A stretch of DNA of 64,000 bases from contig NZ_CP049362.1 of assembly GCF_019343455.1 (NCBI RefSeq), forward strand, positions 1,922,001 to 1,986,000, given 5' to 3'. How positions within the stretch are numbered: the stretch's first letter is position 1; the number at the start of each line of letters is the position of its first letter. The DNA is from Alcaligenes ammonioxydans. GTDB lineage: Bacteria > Pseudomonadota > Gammaproteobacteria > Burkholderiales > Burkholderiaceae_B. Positions 9,184 through 18,359 of the stretch are shown here, piece after piece. The notes below the pieces were generated by a model. It was given only the letters and a program-made list of their open reading frames with translations, was not told the origin of the DNA and ran no database searches. A program made the translations under genes and the position numbers.

Positions 9184-9738
9184 ATGAGCTGGACGGCTAG
9201 ACTCGCTGTTGCCGCGCCACTGGCTGTTTTGGCGTTGCAGGCCCAAGCCCAGGTCGGGGATACCTACGACAACGGCACACAGGTGCGAATTGGACAATAC
9301 AGCACACAAGCCAGCACACCAGGGCATAGCGTTTCTGATCCCCTGTCTGTGTTTGTGGCACTGACTTACCCACGTCAAGACGTAGCCACCATTGATGGTG
9401 CGATTGAGTACACCCTCAAACGGACTGGCTGGCAGCTTGATCGCTCCAAGCTGTCGCTAGAAGCCGCGCAGTTTCTTCGCTTACCTCTTCCAGAGTCCCA
9501 GCGGTCGCTGGGCACGTATCGTGTACGTGATGTCTTAAATGCACTCGTAGGTGAGACCTGGCGCTGGGACGAGGACCCCATCCGTCGCAGACTGTGGATC
9601 AGTCTAGCGGCACAGCCGACTTTGTCAGGCGTCGAACTGACACAGAATTGGCTCCAGGCCCAAACCTACCCCGTCACAGTTGACCCTAAAAAGCCGTGGT
9701 TGCCCTTGACCGAGCGCATCAGCGGGGTGCAACCATGA
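9184..9738 (+). CDS. pilL: PilL-type ICE protein (TIGR03748-like)
   Basis: First gene of the long transfer operon. The protein of about 184 residues has a signal peptide (MSWTARLAVAAPLAVLALQA, cleaved near AQA) and the conserved core of the ICE PilL N-terminal family: DPLSVFVALTYPRQDVATID, AIEYTLKRTGW and LNALVGETWRWDEDP. In PFGI-1-like elements this family sits with pilus and mating-pair genes at the head of the cluster. GGAG seven bases before ATG 9184 favours this start over the ATG at 9172. It overlaps the next gene by four bases (ATGA). Confidence 0.8.
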   Translation: MSWTARLAVAAPLAVLALQAQAQVGDTYDNGTQVRIGQYSTQASTPGHSVSDPLSVFVALTYPRQDVATIDGAIEYTLKRTGWQLDRSKLSLEAAQFLRLPLPESQRSLGTYRVRDVLNALVGETWRWDEDPIRRRLWISLAAQPTLSGVELTQNWLQAQTYPVTVDPKKPWLPLTERISGVQP

Positions 9739-10961
9739 ACCAACAAGATCAACAATGGCAACAACAGCAAGACGATCTTCGCCGCCGGGAACAAGCCGAG
9801 CAGCTAGAGCGTGAACGGCTAGAGCGCTTGGAACATGAACGACTGGAGCAAGACCAGCAGCTTGAGCGTGAACGCCAAGAAAAGCTGGATCAGCACGACT
9901 ATGACTCCCGTCGTGAGTTGGAGGACGCTACCCCAAACAAGCCTGGTGTCTTGCGAACACTCATGCAAATTTTGTTCTCTCGCAAAGAACCAACGGCAAG
10001 CGTTGAAAAACAGAACGTGGAGCCCGTGTTTTCGTCCGTAGTGGAACCCGCCACCGAGGCGCAAAGCAATGAAGCCGTCACCGATTTCTTTCCTGAACCA
10101 GACAATCAACCGCAACCTGCCCGCGTTTCACCATCCCCATTGGCATCCGCTGCGCATGCCGATACTTCAACGTCCAAGAAAAAGACAAGCTATCCGTGGA
10201 AGCTAATCCTGGCGTTGGTGCTTTTTGCTGTCCTTTTCTTGAGCTGGAAATACCTGTTTAACCAACCTGTGGTTGAGCAAACAGCCGCCTTGTCGGCAGC
10301 CGAACCTTCACTGGCTGAAATCGAAGACCAGGTCGCCCCTGTTGAGGATGAGGAAAAGGGTTCTGAGCCCTCCCCTGCTCCCACCACCAGTGAACTAGGC
10401 AATGTAGAGAAAGCTTCTGACATGCCCATGGGAACAGATCCGATAGACACGGCAGAGTCAACGGAATTCCAAGAACTTTCCATTGATCTCGGAGAGTCGT
10501 TCCCATCGAACCTTGAAACATCGCAAGCCTCGTACGCCGTTCAAGAAACACCAACATTTGAGGTGCAAATCTCGTCCCTGCAACGTGATGTCAACGAAAT
10601 CAGGCAGCTACTCAATGAGCTCTTGCATCAGAACGAGCAGTTGATAGCTCTGAACACACCTGCGCCTGAACCAGAACCAGAGGTGGTGCCAGTTGTTGAA
10701 CCTGCCCCCGTTAAAAAGCCGGTCGCACGTCGTGCTAAGGCCGCTCCAAAGCCAAGCGTTCGTCTGGTCTCAGTCGATATGTGGGATGGGAAACCCTCTG
10801 TTGTCGTCGCCAGTACACACGCAGGCGACAACCAAAGCTTAGTGATGCGCCCAGGCGATACCGTCAACGGCGTCACGCTGCAAAGCGCAAGCGCATCCGA
10901 GCGCAGCGCCTCTTTTCTCGTAAACGGAAAAACCACCAAATTAACTGTGGAGGGCCAGTGA
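9735..10961 (+). CDS. Single-span membrane protein with charged coiled coil, ICE transfer operon
   Basis: A 408-residue protein translationally coupled to pilL (ATGA overlap at 9735-9738). The first 65 residues are an extreme Gln/Glu/Arg coiled-coil (many LERERLE-type repeats). A transmembrane helix follows at about 157-177, then an acidic Ser/Thr/Pro stretch, a second short coiled coil near 280-305 (VNEIRQLLNELLHQNEQL), a proline-rich linker and a C-terminal globular domain of about 65 residues (VRLVSVDMWDGKPSVVV) that resembles PilP-like pilus assembly domains. An inner-membrane scaffold linking cytoplasm to periplasm is inferred. I do not know a named family for the whole protein. Confidence 0.68.
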   Translation: MNQQDQQWQQQQDDLRRREQAEQLERERLERLEHERLEQDQQLERERQEKLDQHDYDSRRELEDATPNKPGVLRTLMQILFSRKEPTASVEKQNVEPVFSSVVEPATEAQSNEAVTDFFPEPDNQPQPARVSPSPLASAAHADTSTSKKKTSYPWKLILALVLFAVLFLSWKYLFNQPVVEQTAALSAAEPSLAEIEDQVAPVEDEEKGSEPSPAPTTSELGNVEKASDMPMGTDPIDTAESTEFQELSIDLGESFPSNLETSQASYAVQETPTFEVQISSLQRDVNEIRQLLNELLHQNEQLIALNTPAPEPEPEVVPVVEPAPVKKPVARRAKAAPKPSVRLVSVDMWDGKPSVVVASTHAGDNQSLVMRPGDTVNGVTLQSASASERSASFLVNGKTTKLTVEGQ

Positions 10962-11533
10962 TGTCGCGCCTTATGAAAATCAAAGCAGCAGCCATCAGCC
11001 TGCCCCTGTTTTTCCCTGCAATGGCGCATTCGCAAACCCAGACCACAGCTCAGCAGCGTACCGAAGAAGTCGCCAATGCTACGCAGTCACAAGGGCGTAA
11101 TCCGATTGCGCTGGATGCCGTAGATCGCCTGCGCGCCAATATTTGGGGCTTAACCGACGAAGAAATGTTGCGCGCCAAAACCCTGCTGGAAGGCCCTCGC
11201 AAAGCATTCTCGGTGGAAAACCTCTCACCTATTGAAGCGCTGGGTATTCACGCGACCTCGGAAGCAGAGCGGCGTAAATATGCCGAAATGTTCGCACGCG
11301 CCTTTCATGCTGACGTGGAGCGCTCATTGGCATGGAATCGTGCTTTCACTGAAGCGATGGCACGCCTTTACCCAAATGAACCAGTTGTCAACTTCAGTCA
11401 GATCCCACCCGTTCCCGCTACGGTAGGCGCAGCTGATACTTTGAACGTGCCGCGCACGGCCATTATCGAGACCCCCGCTCCGGGCTACACACCTCTGACT
11501 CAAAGTGGGCCAGCACAGGGCTCTGCAAAGTGA
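10961..11533 (+). CDS. ICE protein TIGR03759-like, exported
   Basis: A 190-residue protein with a signal peptide (LMKIKAAAISLPLFFPAMAHS). The body NIWGLTDEEMLRAKTLLEGP and LSPIEALGIHATSEAERRKYAE matches what I know of the PFL_4693/TIGR03759 family found next to the lytic transglycosylase in G-type ICE transfer clusters. The function is unknown; it is presumed to be periplasmic. Its ATG overlaps the preceding stop codon by one base, and its own stop overlaps the following gene. Confidence 0.78.
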   Translation: MSRLMKIKAAAISLPLFFPAMAHSQTQTTAQQRTEEVANATQSQGRNPIALDAVDRLRANIWGLTDEEMLRAKTLLEGPRKAFSVENLSPIEALGIHATSEAERRKYAEMFARAFHADVERSLAWNRAFTEAMARLYPNEPVVNFSQIPPVPATVGAADTLNVPRTAIIETPAPGYTPLTQSGPAQGSAK

Positions 11534-12336
11534 TGGGTACCCCCATGCAACGCCGACAGTTTCTTGGCGCCCTCACGGCACTGACGGCCAGTGGCGTCAT
11601 GACGCGCTCGTGGGCACTGGCTGCGCCTGCGCAATCGGAGCTGCCGCAGCCCGAAGGCCTGGACCCGCAGTGGTGGCCATATTGGTCAGATACGGCTGTG
11701 CGCATTGAACCCAAGATCACACCCCAAGGACAGACGGCAATCCCCCACGGGTATGTTCGTCAGATGCCTCGCACGCGCACCCGTCCTGGTGCGCCGACCG
11801 TGACGGCGTCCTTGTTGCCTCCCCGCGCATATGACTGGGCGGGACAGCGCTGGAACATTGATCCGTGGCTACTTTACGGCGTGGCGCTGCAAGAGTCGCA
11901 AATGAAATTTGGCCAGCAGACACTGCCCTATCCATGGACACTTTGCGTCAGAGGTGTAGGCAAGCGATATGGATCCTATGAGGCCACCCTGCAAGCGCTA
12001 CGCAAGTATGTGGATGTCAAAGGCATCCGCAATGTGGATTGTGGTGCGATGCAAGTGAACTGGGGTTACCACAATGACAAGCTCCAAAGCCTAGAGCGTG
12101 CTCTGGACCCCTATCCCAACCTTGACGTAGGCGCACAAATCTTGCGCCATCACTTCGACCGCAACGCTTCCTGGCGTCTGGCTGTGGCGCTCTACCACAC
12201 GGGCTCACGAAACACTCAAGAACGGATCAGCCGCGGTAATCGCTATAGCCGTGGCGTATTCAACAAATTGGCGAACCTGGGCTTAGACGAGTCTGAGCTG
12301 GCCACATCAACAGGGTGGAGACGATATGCACCGTAA
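11533..12336 (+). CDS. Lytic transglycosylase, SLT fold, transfer-associated
   Basis: A 267-residue periplasmic muramidase-like enzyme expected to open the peptidoglycan for the conjugation channel. The N-terminus MGTPMQRRQFLGALTALTAS looks like a Tat-type signal. The catalytic region is YGVALQESQMKFG with Glu at about residue 121, followed by NVDCGAMQVNWGYHND and LRHHFDRNASWRLAVALYHTG, the usual order in SLT domains. Start ATG 11533 shares a base with the preceding stop; GTG 11530 or ATG 11545 are alternatives. It overlaps the next gene by 11 bases. Confidence 0.85.
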   Translation: MGTPMQRRQFLGALTALTASGVMTRSWALAAPAQSELPQPEGLDPQWWPYWSDTAVRIEPKITPQGQTAIPHGYVRQMPRTRTRPGAPTVTASLLPPRAYDWAGQRWNIDPWLLYGVALQESQMKFGQQTLPYPWTLCVRGVGKRYGSYEATLQALRKYVDVKGIRNVDCGAMQVNWGYHNDKLQSLERALDPYPNLDVGAQILRHHFDRNASWRLAVALYHTGSRNTQERISRGNRYSRGVFNKLANLGLDESELATSTGWRRYAP

Positions 12337-12877
12337 TCTCACCCTCGTCTTCTTTGCAGCGACCACACTGATCTCCAGCTCGGTCAACGCTCAGACTGCA
12401 CCGGTCGTCCTGGACGATTCGGTTCCGGCTGTTTCCTATTATTCGGCCTTGATTTCAGGTGCAGACCAACCTGGTGTTGGTGCCGGTATCCAGTTTCCGC
12501 TGACGTCGAACTTGCTACAACCTGGCGTGCTCAAACCATCGGCTGTTCCAGTATTCAACCCAAAATGGATGACCCAAACATTAGCCATTGTGGGTGACGA
12601 CAAAGGCTCAGAAGAATGGCTCAAGCTCCATCAGGCTCGCCTGCTTTCTTTGCAGGCCACCGTCATTGTGGTATCCGCAGCCAGTGAAAAACGCTTTAAA
12701 GACATCCAGCGGCAAGCCAACGCATTACCAATCGTCCCTGATTCCGGCCACTGGTTACAGAACCGTCTTGCCGCTGCTCGAGTGACGGTCTATCCCGTGC
12801 TGATTGGCCTGGACGGTCAAGCGCGCCAAATCATCTTCTCAGAAGGTTTTGAACGAGGTGAAGCGCATGAAAAATAA
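12326..12877 (+). CDS. ICE protein TIGR03765-like
   Basis: An exported protein of 183 residues (signal peptide ending near SSSVNAQ). Family features of PFL_4695/TIGR03765 are present: the start of the mature part VVLDDSVPAVSYYSALI, then FPLTSNLLQPGVL, the long central QTLAIVGDDKGSEEWLKLH and the end VYPVLIGLDGQARQI. GGAG precedes the ATG by about 6 bases. Function unknown; always found between the transglycosylase and traD genes in these systems, as here. Confidence 0.8.
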   Translation: MHRNLTLVFFAATTLISSSVNAQTAPVVLDDSVPAVSYYSALISGADQPGVGAGIQFPLTSNLLQPGVLKPSAVPVFNPKWMTQTLAIVGDDKGSEEWLKLHQARLLSLQATVIVVSAASEKRFKDIQRQANALPIVPDSGHWLQNRLAAARVTVYPVLIGLDGQARQIIFSEGFERGEAHEK

Positions 12878-15131
12878 CGCCGTCTTGGAAGCGCTACTGC
12901 GTCCGCCTGTCGAGATCTGGAGTGCGGCAACGGCCTGGTCCGTCACGGCCACGGCTGCCCTGGCGCCTTGGGCACTGATGATGCCCCCTTCTTTGGGCTA
13001 CGTTGCCGCCGCAGGGTCGGGGTACTTCGGCGGGGTCCGCTTTAAGCAAGCGATGCGGATCAAGCGTTATCACCATCACCTGAAATACTACAAAGTCACG
13101 AAAATTGCTCCCGCCAAAATTCCCGTGGCACCGGGCGAGTTTTACCTGGGCGAAGGGTTTGAGTGGTCGCAAGCGCACACACAACGTAAACGTGAAGCCT
13201 TGCAACCGCAGGCCAAGCGTTTTGTACGTCCATCGGGCAAAGAGCTGGCTCTACGCAGCCTGGGTTCAAAAGCCATCGAGCAAGCGCAAGACAAAGGCCC
13301 GGTTAAACCCATTGTGCGAGCCATTGCAGGAATTGCGGGCATTGATCATTGGCTCAACCCACTGCAACCTCACCCAGACTTAGGTGGCTCACCCATCGTG
13401 CATGGCGTGGGCAGCATGGACGAAGCCCCCGTCAAGATTCGCCAGTCCTCTCGCAATGGACACATGTTGGTCATGGGCACCACGCGCGTGGGCAAGACCA
13501 GGCTGCTGGAGTTGTTTGCTACCCAAGACATCCACGCCGGACACGTCACCATCGTGATCGATCCCAAGGGGGATGCCGATCTGATGCTGCGTATGTATGC
13601 AGAATGCGCACGCGCAGGCCGCCTGGACCAGTTCTACATGTTCCATCTTGGCTATCCCGAGATCTCGGCCAGGTACAACGGCATTGGCAACTTCTCGCGC
13701 ATCACTGAGGTAGCCACCCGTGCCACCAACGCCTTGCCCAGCAGCGGAAACTCCGCCGCTTTTAAAGAGTTCTCCTGGCGTTTTACCAATATTGTGGCTC
13801 AAGCCCAGGTTGCGCTGGGTCGTGTCCCGACCTATGAAGCTTTGCTCAAAGATGTGACCGGCATTGATGGTCTGTTCATGGACTATGCCCGCATGGTGTT
13901 TGCCCAACAAGCCCGCCAAGGCCGTCTGATCGACTGGGAAGTAAGGTTGGCCAACCTTGAGCTCTCGCTGCAGGACCGCAAAACCGCCCCGCCGGTGCCA
14001 AGAGCCTTGGCCGATCGACAGCCCGAGTTTGTGGCGATGTTCTTGCTCATTAAAGAAGCCAAGATCAACGATACGGTCCTCGCAGGCCTGGCAGCCGCCT
14101 TTAGTTATGAACGCAGCTTCTACGAAAAGATCATCGCGTCCTTGGGGCCATTCCTGGAGAAGTTGACCACCGGCGCAGTAGGCAAACTGATCTCACCTGA
14201 CTATTACGACCAAACCGATAAGCGTCCCATCTTCGACTGGATGAGCGTCATCCGGCAGGGAGGCGTGGTCTACGTAGGCTTAGATGCCCTCTCTGATTCC
14301 GTGGTCAGCTCTGCGGTCGGTAATTCCATGCTGGCCGACTTGGTCAGCGTGGGCGGCAAACTCTACAAGACCGGACTGGACCCTCATGCCCCAGACGGAA
14401 AAATCGTGTTGCCGACCATTTGTGCGCACTTTGACGAGGTCAATGAGATTGCAGGCCCTGAATTTGTGCCCATGGTGAACAAGCTGGGGGGCTCGGGCTT
14501 TCGGATCACCGCGTACACACAGTCAGCATTTGATATTGAGGCAAAAGTCGGAGATAAGGCCAAAGCGGGCCAGATCCTGGACAACTTTAACCACCTGGTC
14601 ATGCTGCGCGTCCGTAGTGTCACTACGGCCAAGCTGCTGACGGACCAGGTTCCCGAAGTCGAGGTGGTCCATCTCACGCCAATGTCAGGCGTCACAGACA
14701 CCGCCGCCCAAGGCACCGGCGTCGATTTCATCAGTCGCAACGATGATATCTGGACCAAAACCAAGGTCCCTATGATTGAACCAGCCGATGTGCTGGAACT
14801 ACCGCAAGGCCAAGCCTTTGCGCTACTTGAAGGCAATCGACGCTTCAAGATCCGAATCCCGTTGGCTGATGCAAGAAACGACGAATTTGTACCGCAGTCT
14901 TTGCAAAACGTCGCCGCGCAAATGAAGGCCCGCTACCGGACTTCCGAGCAATGGGCCAGTGAAACCGACTGGTTCACTGAAAACTGGCTCAATAGCCAGC
15001 CAATCGCCGATGGCACGGGCATGATCGCCACTGATCTGGCGGTGCAGGATCCTGACCCCGATGACGACACTCAAAGCAACAGCGCGATAAACACTGACAC
15101 GATGGGCCTGATCACAAGGGGGCACGGATGA
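12867..15131 (+). CDS. traD: Conjugative coupling protein TraD (TIGR03743-like)
   Basis: The type IV coupling ATPase that docks the relaxase-DNA complex at the mating channel. The 754 residues start MKNNAVLEALL at ATG 12867. Two hydrophobic segments lie near residues 20-55, the Walker A motif MGTTRVGKTR is at about 203-212, the associated TIVIDPKGDADLMLRMY follows, and a Walker B-like ICAHFDEVNEI is near 512-522. The length and the SXT/TOL-type TraD layout fit. It overlaps the previous gene by 11 bases and the next by four (ATGA). Confidence 0.92.
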   Translation: MKNNAVLEALLRPPVEIWSAATAWSVTATAALAPWALMMPPSLGYVAAAGSGYFGGVRFKQAMRIKRYHHHLKYYKVTKIAPAKIPVAPGEFYLGEGFEWSQAHTQRKREALQPQAKRFVRPSGKELALRSLGSKAIEQAQDKGPVKPIVRAIAGIAGIDHWLNPLQPHPDLGGSPIVHGVGSMDEAPVKIRQSSRNGHMLVMGTTRVGKTRLLELFATQDIHAGHVTIVIDPKGDADLMLRMYAECARAGRLDQFYMFHLGYPEISARYNGIGNFSRITEVATRATNALPSSGNSAAFKEFSWRFTNIVAQAQVALGRVPTYEALLKDVTGIDGLFMDYARMVFAQQARQGRLIDWEVRLANLELSLQDRKTAPPVPRALADRQPEFVAMFLLIKEAKINDTVLAGLAAAFSYERSFYEKIIASLGPFLEKLTTGAVGKLISPDYYDQTDKRPIFDWMSVIRQGGVVYVGLDALSDSVVSSAVGNSMLADLVSVGGKLYKTGLDPHAPDGKIVLPTICAHFDEVNEIAGPEFVPMVNKLGGSGFRITAYTQSAFDIEAKVGDKAKAGQILDNFNHLVMLRVRSVTTAKLLTDQVPEVEVVHLTPMSGVTDTAAQGTGVDFISRNDDIWTKTKVPMIEPADVLELPQGQAFALLEGNRRFKIRIPLADARNDEFVPQSLQNVAAQMKARYRTSEQWASETDWFTENWLNSQPIADGTGMIATDLAVQDPDPDDDTQSNSAINTDTMGLITRGHG

Positions 15132-15910
15132 GTACCAACTCGACCAGCCGCCCTGTTAAACCCACCACTCGCGGCCCCATTTTGATGACATTTGAGATGG
15201 TCATGGGTTTGCTTATGGTCTCTGTCTCAGCGTGTGTGCTGGGATTGTTCATAGAACTGGCCGGCATTCATACGATTTGGAAGGACCAAGGCACGGGCCA
15301 TGCTCGCTCTATCGTGGAGCAGGACCTGAGCTATATCGAGGCTGCCCCGAAGAGCCTGATTATTCCCAATACAGTGGCCTTCTCAAACAAGATGCTCGGC
15401 TACATCTCATGGCCTTACGAGAAGTTCGGAATCTTGCAGTGGTATGCCAATAGCCATGACCCCGCCATGCAGCGTCAACAGGCCCTTCGTCGTGCACAAG
15501 AAATAAAGGCAAACGGCAACAGCCTCTCCTCCAGGCTGAAAACGATTGGCGCTGATGCCAGCCAATTTATCAGCACGGTACTCGTGCTTTCCATGTATGT
15601 CGCCATGGATGTAGCGCTTCGACTTTCGATTGCCCTTTATGCGCTGCCAGCCTTCGTTCTTGCGTGCCTAGTGGGTGCGGTCGATGGCCTGGTACGGCGT
15701 GACTTGCGCCGGTGGAGCGGCGGCCGTGAGTCCTCCTTTGTATATCACCACGCTAAGCGATACACCGCCTGGGCACTGACTGGAGGTTTCGGTCTGTATT
15801 TGACCTGGCCTTTCGGCGGCTTCAACCCCGCTTACATGGTTCTGATTTTCACCGCGTTGGTCGCTGCAACGCTCAGCACCACAGTGGCTTCCCTCAAAAA
15901 GTATATGTAG
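15128..15910 (+). CDS. ICE membrane protein TIGR03747-like
   Basis: A 260-residue inner-membrane protein with four probable membrane segments (near residues 20-45, 140-160, 165-185 and 210-250) and the conserved TIVEQDLSYIEAAP-like and LSMYVAMDVALRLSIALYALP regions of the PFL_4697 family, which follows traD in PFGI-1-like clusters. Translationally coupled to traD by ATGA. Its exact role in mating-pair formation is unknown. Confidence 0.8.
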   Translation: MSTNSTSRPVKPTTRGPILMTFEMVMGLLMVSVSACVLGLFIELAGIHTIWKDQGTGHARSIVEQDLSYIEAAPKSLIIPNTVAFSNKMLGYISWPYEKFGILQWYANSHDPAMQRQQALRRAQEIKANGNSLSSRLKTIGADASQFISTVLVLSMYVAMDVALRLSIALYALPAFVLACLVGAVDGLVRRDLRRWSGGRESSFVYHHAKRYTAWALTGGFGLYLTWPFGGFNPAYMVLIFTALVAATLSTTVASLKKYM

Positions 15911-15950
15911 CGCCTCTCGCTCACATCACGACATTGGAGAAACGACAGAA

Positions 15951-16277
15951 ATGAAACCACAGCAATCTGGCCCCTCAGAACGTAAGACTCATCGCGCCTG
16001 GGTAGCCGCGCTCATGCTCGTCGCGTGCGCCACCGTTCAGGCTGGGGATGCCGATAGTGAGCGCGAAAGTCTGGCACGGATTGAAAACGAGCTGGCCGTC
16101 GTGCAGCAGATGGTGGCCGCGGCCTCTCGTGATGCCCCTCCATCTCAACGGGTCAATTTTCGATATGAGTGGTTAATCAATGACCTGGACGTGATGCGTC
16201 GGGGAATTCAACAACACCTTAATGCCCCTATGCAGCCGCGTCCGGTCGAGCCACTGCGAGGCGACTACCGCCAATGA
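15951..16277 (+). CDS. RAQPRD-family ICE protein (TIGR01690-like)
   Basis: A small 108-residue exported protein. The signal segment is at about 17-32 (WVAALMLVACATVQAG). The mature part is a helical ERESLARIENELAVVQQMV block followed by FRYEWLINDLDVMRRGIQ and a Pro/Arg end, as in the RAQPRD family located immediately before the TIGR03758 and TIGR03745 genes. GGAG stands 10 bases before the ATG. Function unknown. Confidence 0.75.
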   Translation: MKPQQSGPSERKTHRAWVAALMLVACATVQAGDADSERESLARIENELAVVQQMVAAASRDAPPSQRVNFRYEWLINDLDVMRRGIQQHLNAPMQPRPVEPLRGDYRQ

Positions 16278-16299
16278 CGCAGCATCAGGAGATCTCCTT

Positions 16300-16551
16300 A
16301 TGGGCATGAACAATGCGCAGATGGGTTCGAGCATGAGAGAGGCGTTTGCAGCGGGCTCGGGTGTTGACCCAAACGCCATGAAGATCGTGCTGACGGTCAT
16401 AACGGTAGCAGCTGTGGCTCTGTTCTTTGCGTGGTTGGTAATGGCCGCTCTAGAGAACTACCGGGAGAACCAACTCAAGCAAGAAGAGGTGGTCTGGGCC
16501 TGCGTCAAATTAGTTGTGCTGTTGTCCTTAATCCTGTGGGTGTTGGTTTGA
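16300..16551 (+). CDS. Small ICE membrane protein TIGR03758-like
   Basis: An 83-residue protein of the PFL_4701 type. The N-terminal FAAGSGV (16-22) is followed by a membrane helix, a short loop (ENYRENQLKQEE) and a second membrane helix to the C-terminus. AGGAG 9 bases before ATG 16300 sets the start. Small double-span proteins at this place are pilin-like or channel components of the G-type system. A second copy of this FA-GSGV domain is fused to a lysozyme-like domain at 34927-35817. Confidence 0.8.
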   Translation: MGMNNAQMGSSMREAFAAGSGVDPNAMKIVLTVITVAAVALFFAWLVMAALENYRENQLKQEEVVWACVKLVVLLSLILWVLV

Positions 16552-16596
16552 CGCTCACAGGACTTCTTAACACATCAAACCATACGGAGTTTAGCT

Positions 16597-17007
16597 ATGA
16601 CCACACTGAACGCTCTGTTGGCGGCACCCCGAGCGGGGTGGCAAAAAGCCAAGCGTCACTTCGCGCAAGCCGCTTTGATCCCTGCTGTAGCGTTACTTTC
16701 GTCACCTGCCAGGGCGGCTTTGCCCACAATGCCCACACCGGGTTCTGGCATTGACGGGGCTCAAGTTGCCGATGGCGATTGGCTTGGAGCGATGGGCGCT
16801 TACTGGAAACAGGGCATCACTATTCTGGCCATGATCTTTGTCGGCTACTTTTTCCTGAAAGTCGTCATGGGTGCGATCACGAAGTGGAACCAATACACCC
16901 GCGGTCAAGCTGATATCAGTGACCTGAAAGAGTACGTGATTACTGGTGGCGTGTTGGCCATTGCACTCGTTGCCATGGCAACGTATGCCATCGCCACGCT
17001 CGGGTAA
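16597..17007 (+). CDS. ICE membrane protein TIGR03745-like (pilin-like)
   Basis: A 136-residue protein with a signal-like N-terminus (processing near ARAALPTMP) and two membrane spans (about 65-90 and 110-132) separated by TKWNQYTRGQADISDLKEYV. This is the pattern of the PFL_4702/TIGR03745 family, which I take as TraA/VirB2-like pilin candidates of the mating pilus. It stands 46 bases after the preceding gene and 15 before the next. Confidence 0.8.
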   Translation: MTTLNALLAAPRAGWQKAKRHFAQAALIPAVALLSSPARAALPTMPTPGSGIDGAQVADGDWLGAMGAYWKQGITILAMIFVGYFFLKVVMGAITKWNQYTRGQADISDLKEYVITGGVLAIALVAMATYAIATLG

Positions 17008-17022
17008 AGGGGAAAAGTCGAT

Positions 17023-17562
17023 ATGGCTCGCAAGCCCTCTGCCCCACACCTTGAACAGCTAGATGAGCAAGTTACCCAGGGCATCGCTACGCCGATAACC
17101 GATCGCGTGAATGTTCAACCAGCCATTCTGAACGGTATGACGGTCGATGAAGCACAAATCATCGGTCTGATCTCCGTCGTGGTGTGTCTGCTGCTGGGCT
17201 TGGTACTGCTGGCCATAACCGGCTTCTGGCAAACACTTTTGGCCATCATGCTATTTGGACCATTAGTCATTTTGTGGTTTGCCTCTAAATACCTGGCGGG
17301 ACTTAAGCGCAACCGTCCTGACGGCTATTACAACCAGGCTATGCACCACTGGATGGCCTCTCGTGGGTGGGTGAAAGCCAAATTCATCCGCCACAACGGT
17401 TATTGGAGCTTGGGCCGGACCTTGCCCTTTAGCCTGTCCACTTCATTCAACCCTAAACCGTCCCGTCAGAACGTTGTTTCTACGAGCGAAACGGCCATCC
17501 CCTCTTCTTGCGCTGCTCAAGGTGTGACACCGATAGCGGATAAAGCGAGCAACAACGTATGA
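17023..17562 (+). CDS. ICE transfer protein TIGR03750-like
   Basis: A 179-residue membrane protein with two adjacent hydrophobic helices at about 47-90 followed by AGLKRNRPDGYYNQAMHHW, the conserved element of the TIGR03750/TraL-like family in G-type ICEs. The C-terminal 40 residues are Ser/Pro-rich and divergent. AAGGGGAAAA precedes the ATG. It is coupled to the next gene by ATGA at 17559-17562. Confidence 0.78.
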   Translation: MARKPSAPHLEQLDEQVTQGIATPITDRVNVQPAILNGMTVDEAQIIGLISVVVCLLLGLVLLAITGFWQTLLAIMLFGPLVILWFASKYLAGLKRNRPDGYYNQAMHHWMASRGWVKAKFIRHNGYWSLGRTLPFSLSTSFNPKPSRQNVVSTSETAIPSSCAAQGVTPIADKASNNV

Positions 17563-18359
17563 GTTCAAAATATTTAAACGCCCTGGCCACTGTTCAGGCG
17601 ACAAATAAAAGACTGGGCGCACTTGTTTTAGTTGTCGCCGCTCTTGGGGCTGTGGGTATGTACTTTGCTGCCCGCACACCGCATCGAATCGACGTCAATT
17701 TGCACCCCAACATTCAAGGCGGGGATGTCGTCACCGTGACCGACGGCCAGTCGCCGGTCCCTGACGTCAATGTGTATGGCTTTGCCTACTACATCTGGCA
17801 GCAGGTCAACCGCTGGCAAGCCGACGGGTACAAGGACTACGGCAAGCAAATCTACTACTACCAGGCCTACATCACCCCGTCTTGTCGCGCTCAGCTAGAG
17901 AACGACATGAACACACGGGATAGAGCCGGTGAGTTGCGCTCACGCACACGCATCATGACCGAGATTCCAGGGTTTGGGTTTTCACCCAGACGAGTCATTT
18001 CGCAAGGCACCAACACCTGGACAGTACTGCTCGACATGCAATTGCAAGAGACATTTCGTGGTCAACAAATCAAAGACATCTACATCCGGTATCCGATGCG
18101 TGTCGTGCGATATGACGTTGACCCCGAGAAAAACCCCTGGAAGCTGGCCATTGACTGCTATGGCAACAACCGCCCTGCCCGCCTGAATCCTGACGAAGTC
18201 GCCGCAGTCCAGAAGAACAACCAAAGTCCCGAGCTGCCAACTGAGTCAGAAATCGTGCCCGCCACATTGCCCGGCACGATCACCGACCCGGCAACCAACG
18301 TGACCGACCCCGCTCCGACACCTATCCAGGTGCGACCCGTCCAACCTCAAAGCGAGTGA
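17559..18359 (+). CDS. ICE protein TIGR03746-like (TraE/VirB8-like position)
   Basis: A 266-residue bitopic membrane protein: short cytoplasmic N-terminus, one membrane helix at about 22-42, then a periplasmic domain with YGFAYYIWQQVNRWQADG and EIPGFGFSPRRVI, conserved in the PFL_4703 family. By position between the TraL- and TraK-like proteins it should serve as the TraE/VirB8-type part of the inner-membrane complex; that is inference. The C-terminal 55 residues are Pro/Thr-rich and probably disordered. Confidence 0.78.
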   Translation: MSSKYLNALATVQATNKRLGALVLVVAALGAVGMYFAARTPHRIDVNLHPNIQGGDVVTVTDGQSPVPDVNVYGFAYYIWQQVNRWQADGYKDYGKQIYYYQAYITPSCRAQLENDMNTRDRAGELRSRTRIMTEIPGFGFSPRRVISQGTNTWTVLLDMQLQETFRGQQIKDIYIRYPMRVVRYDVDPEKNPWKLAIDCYGNNRPARLNPDEVAAVQKNNQSPELPTESEIVPATLPGTITDPATNVTDPAPTPIQVRPVQPQSE

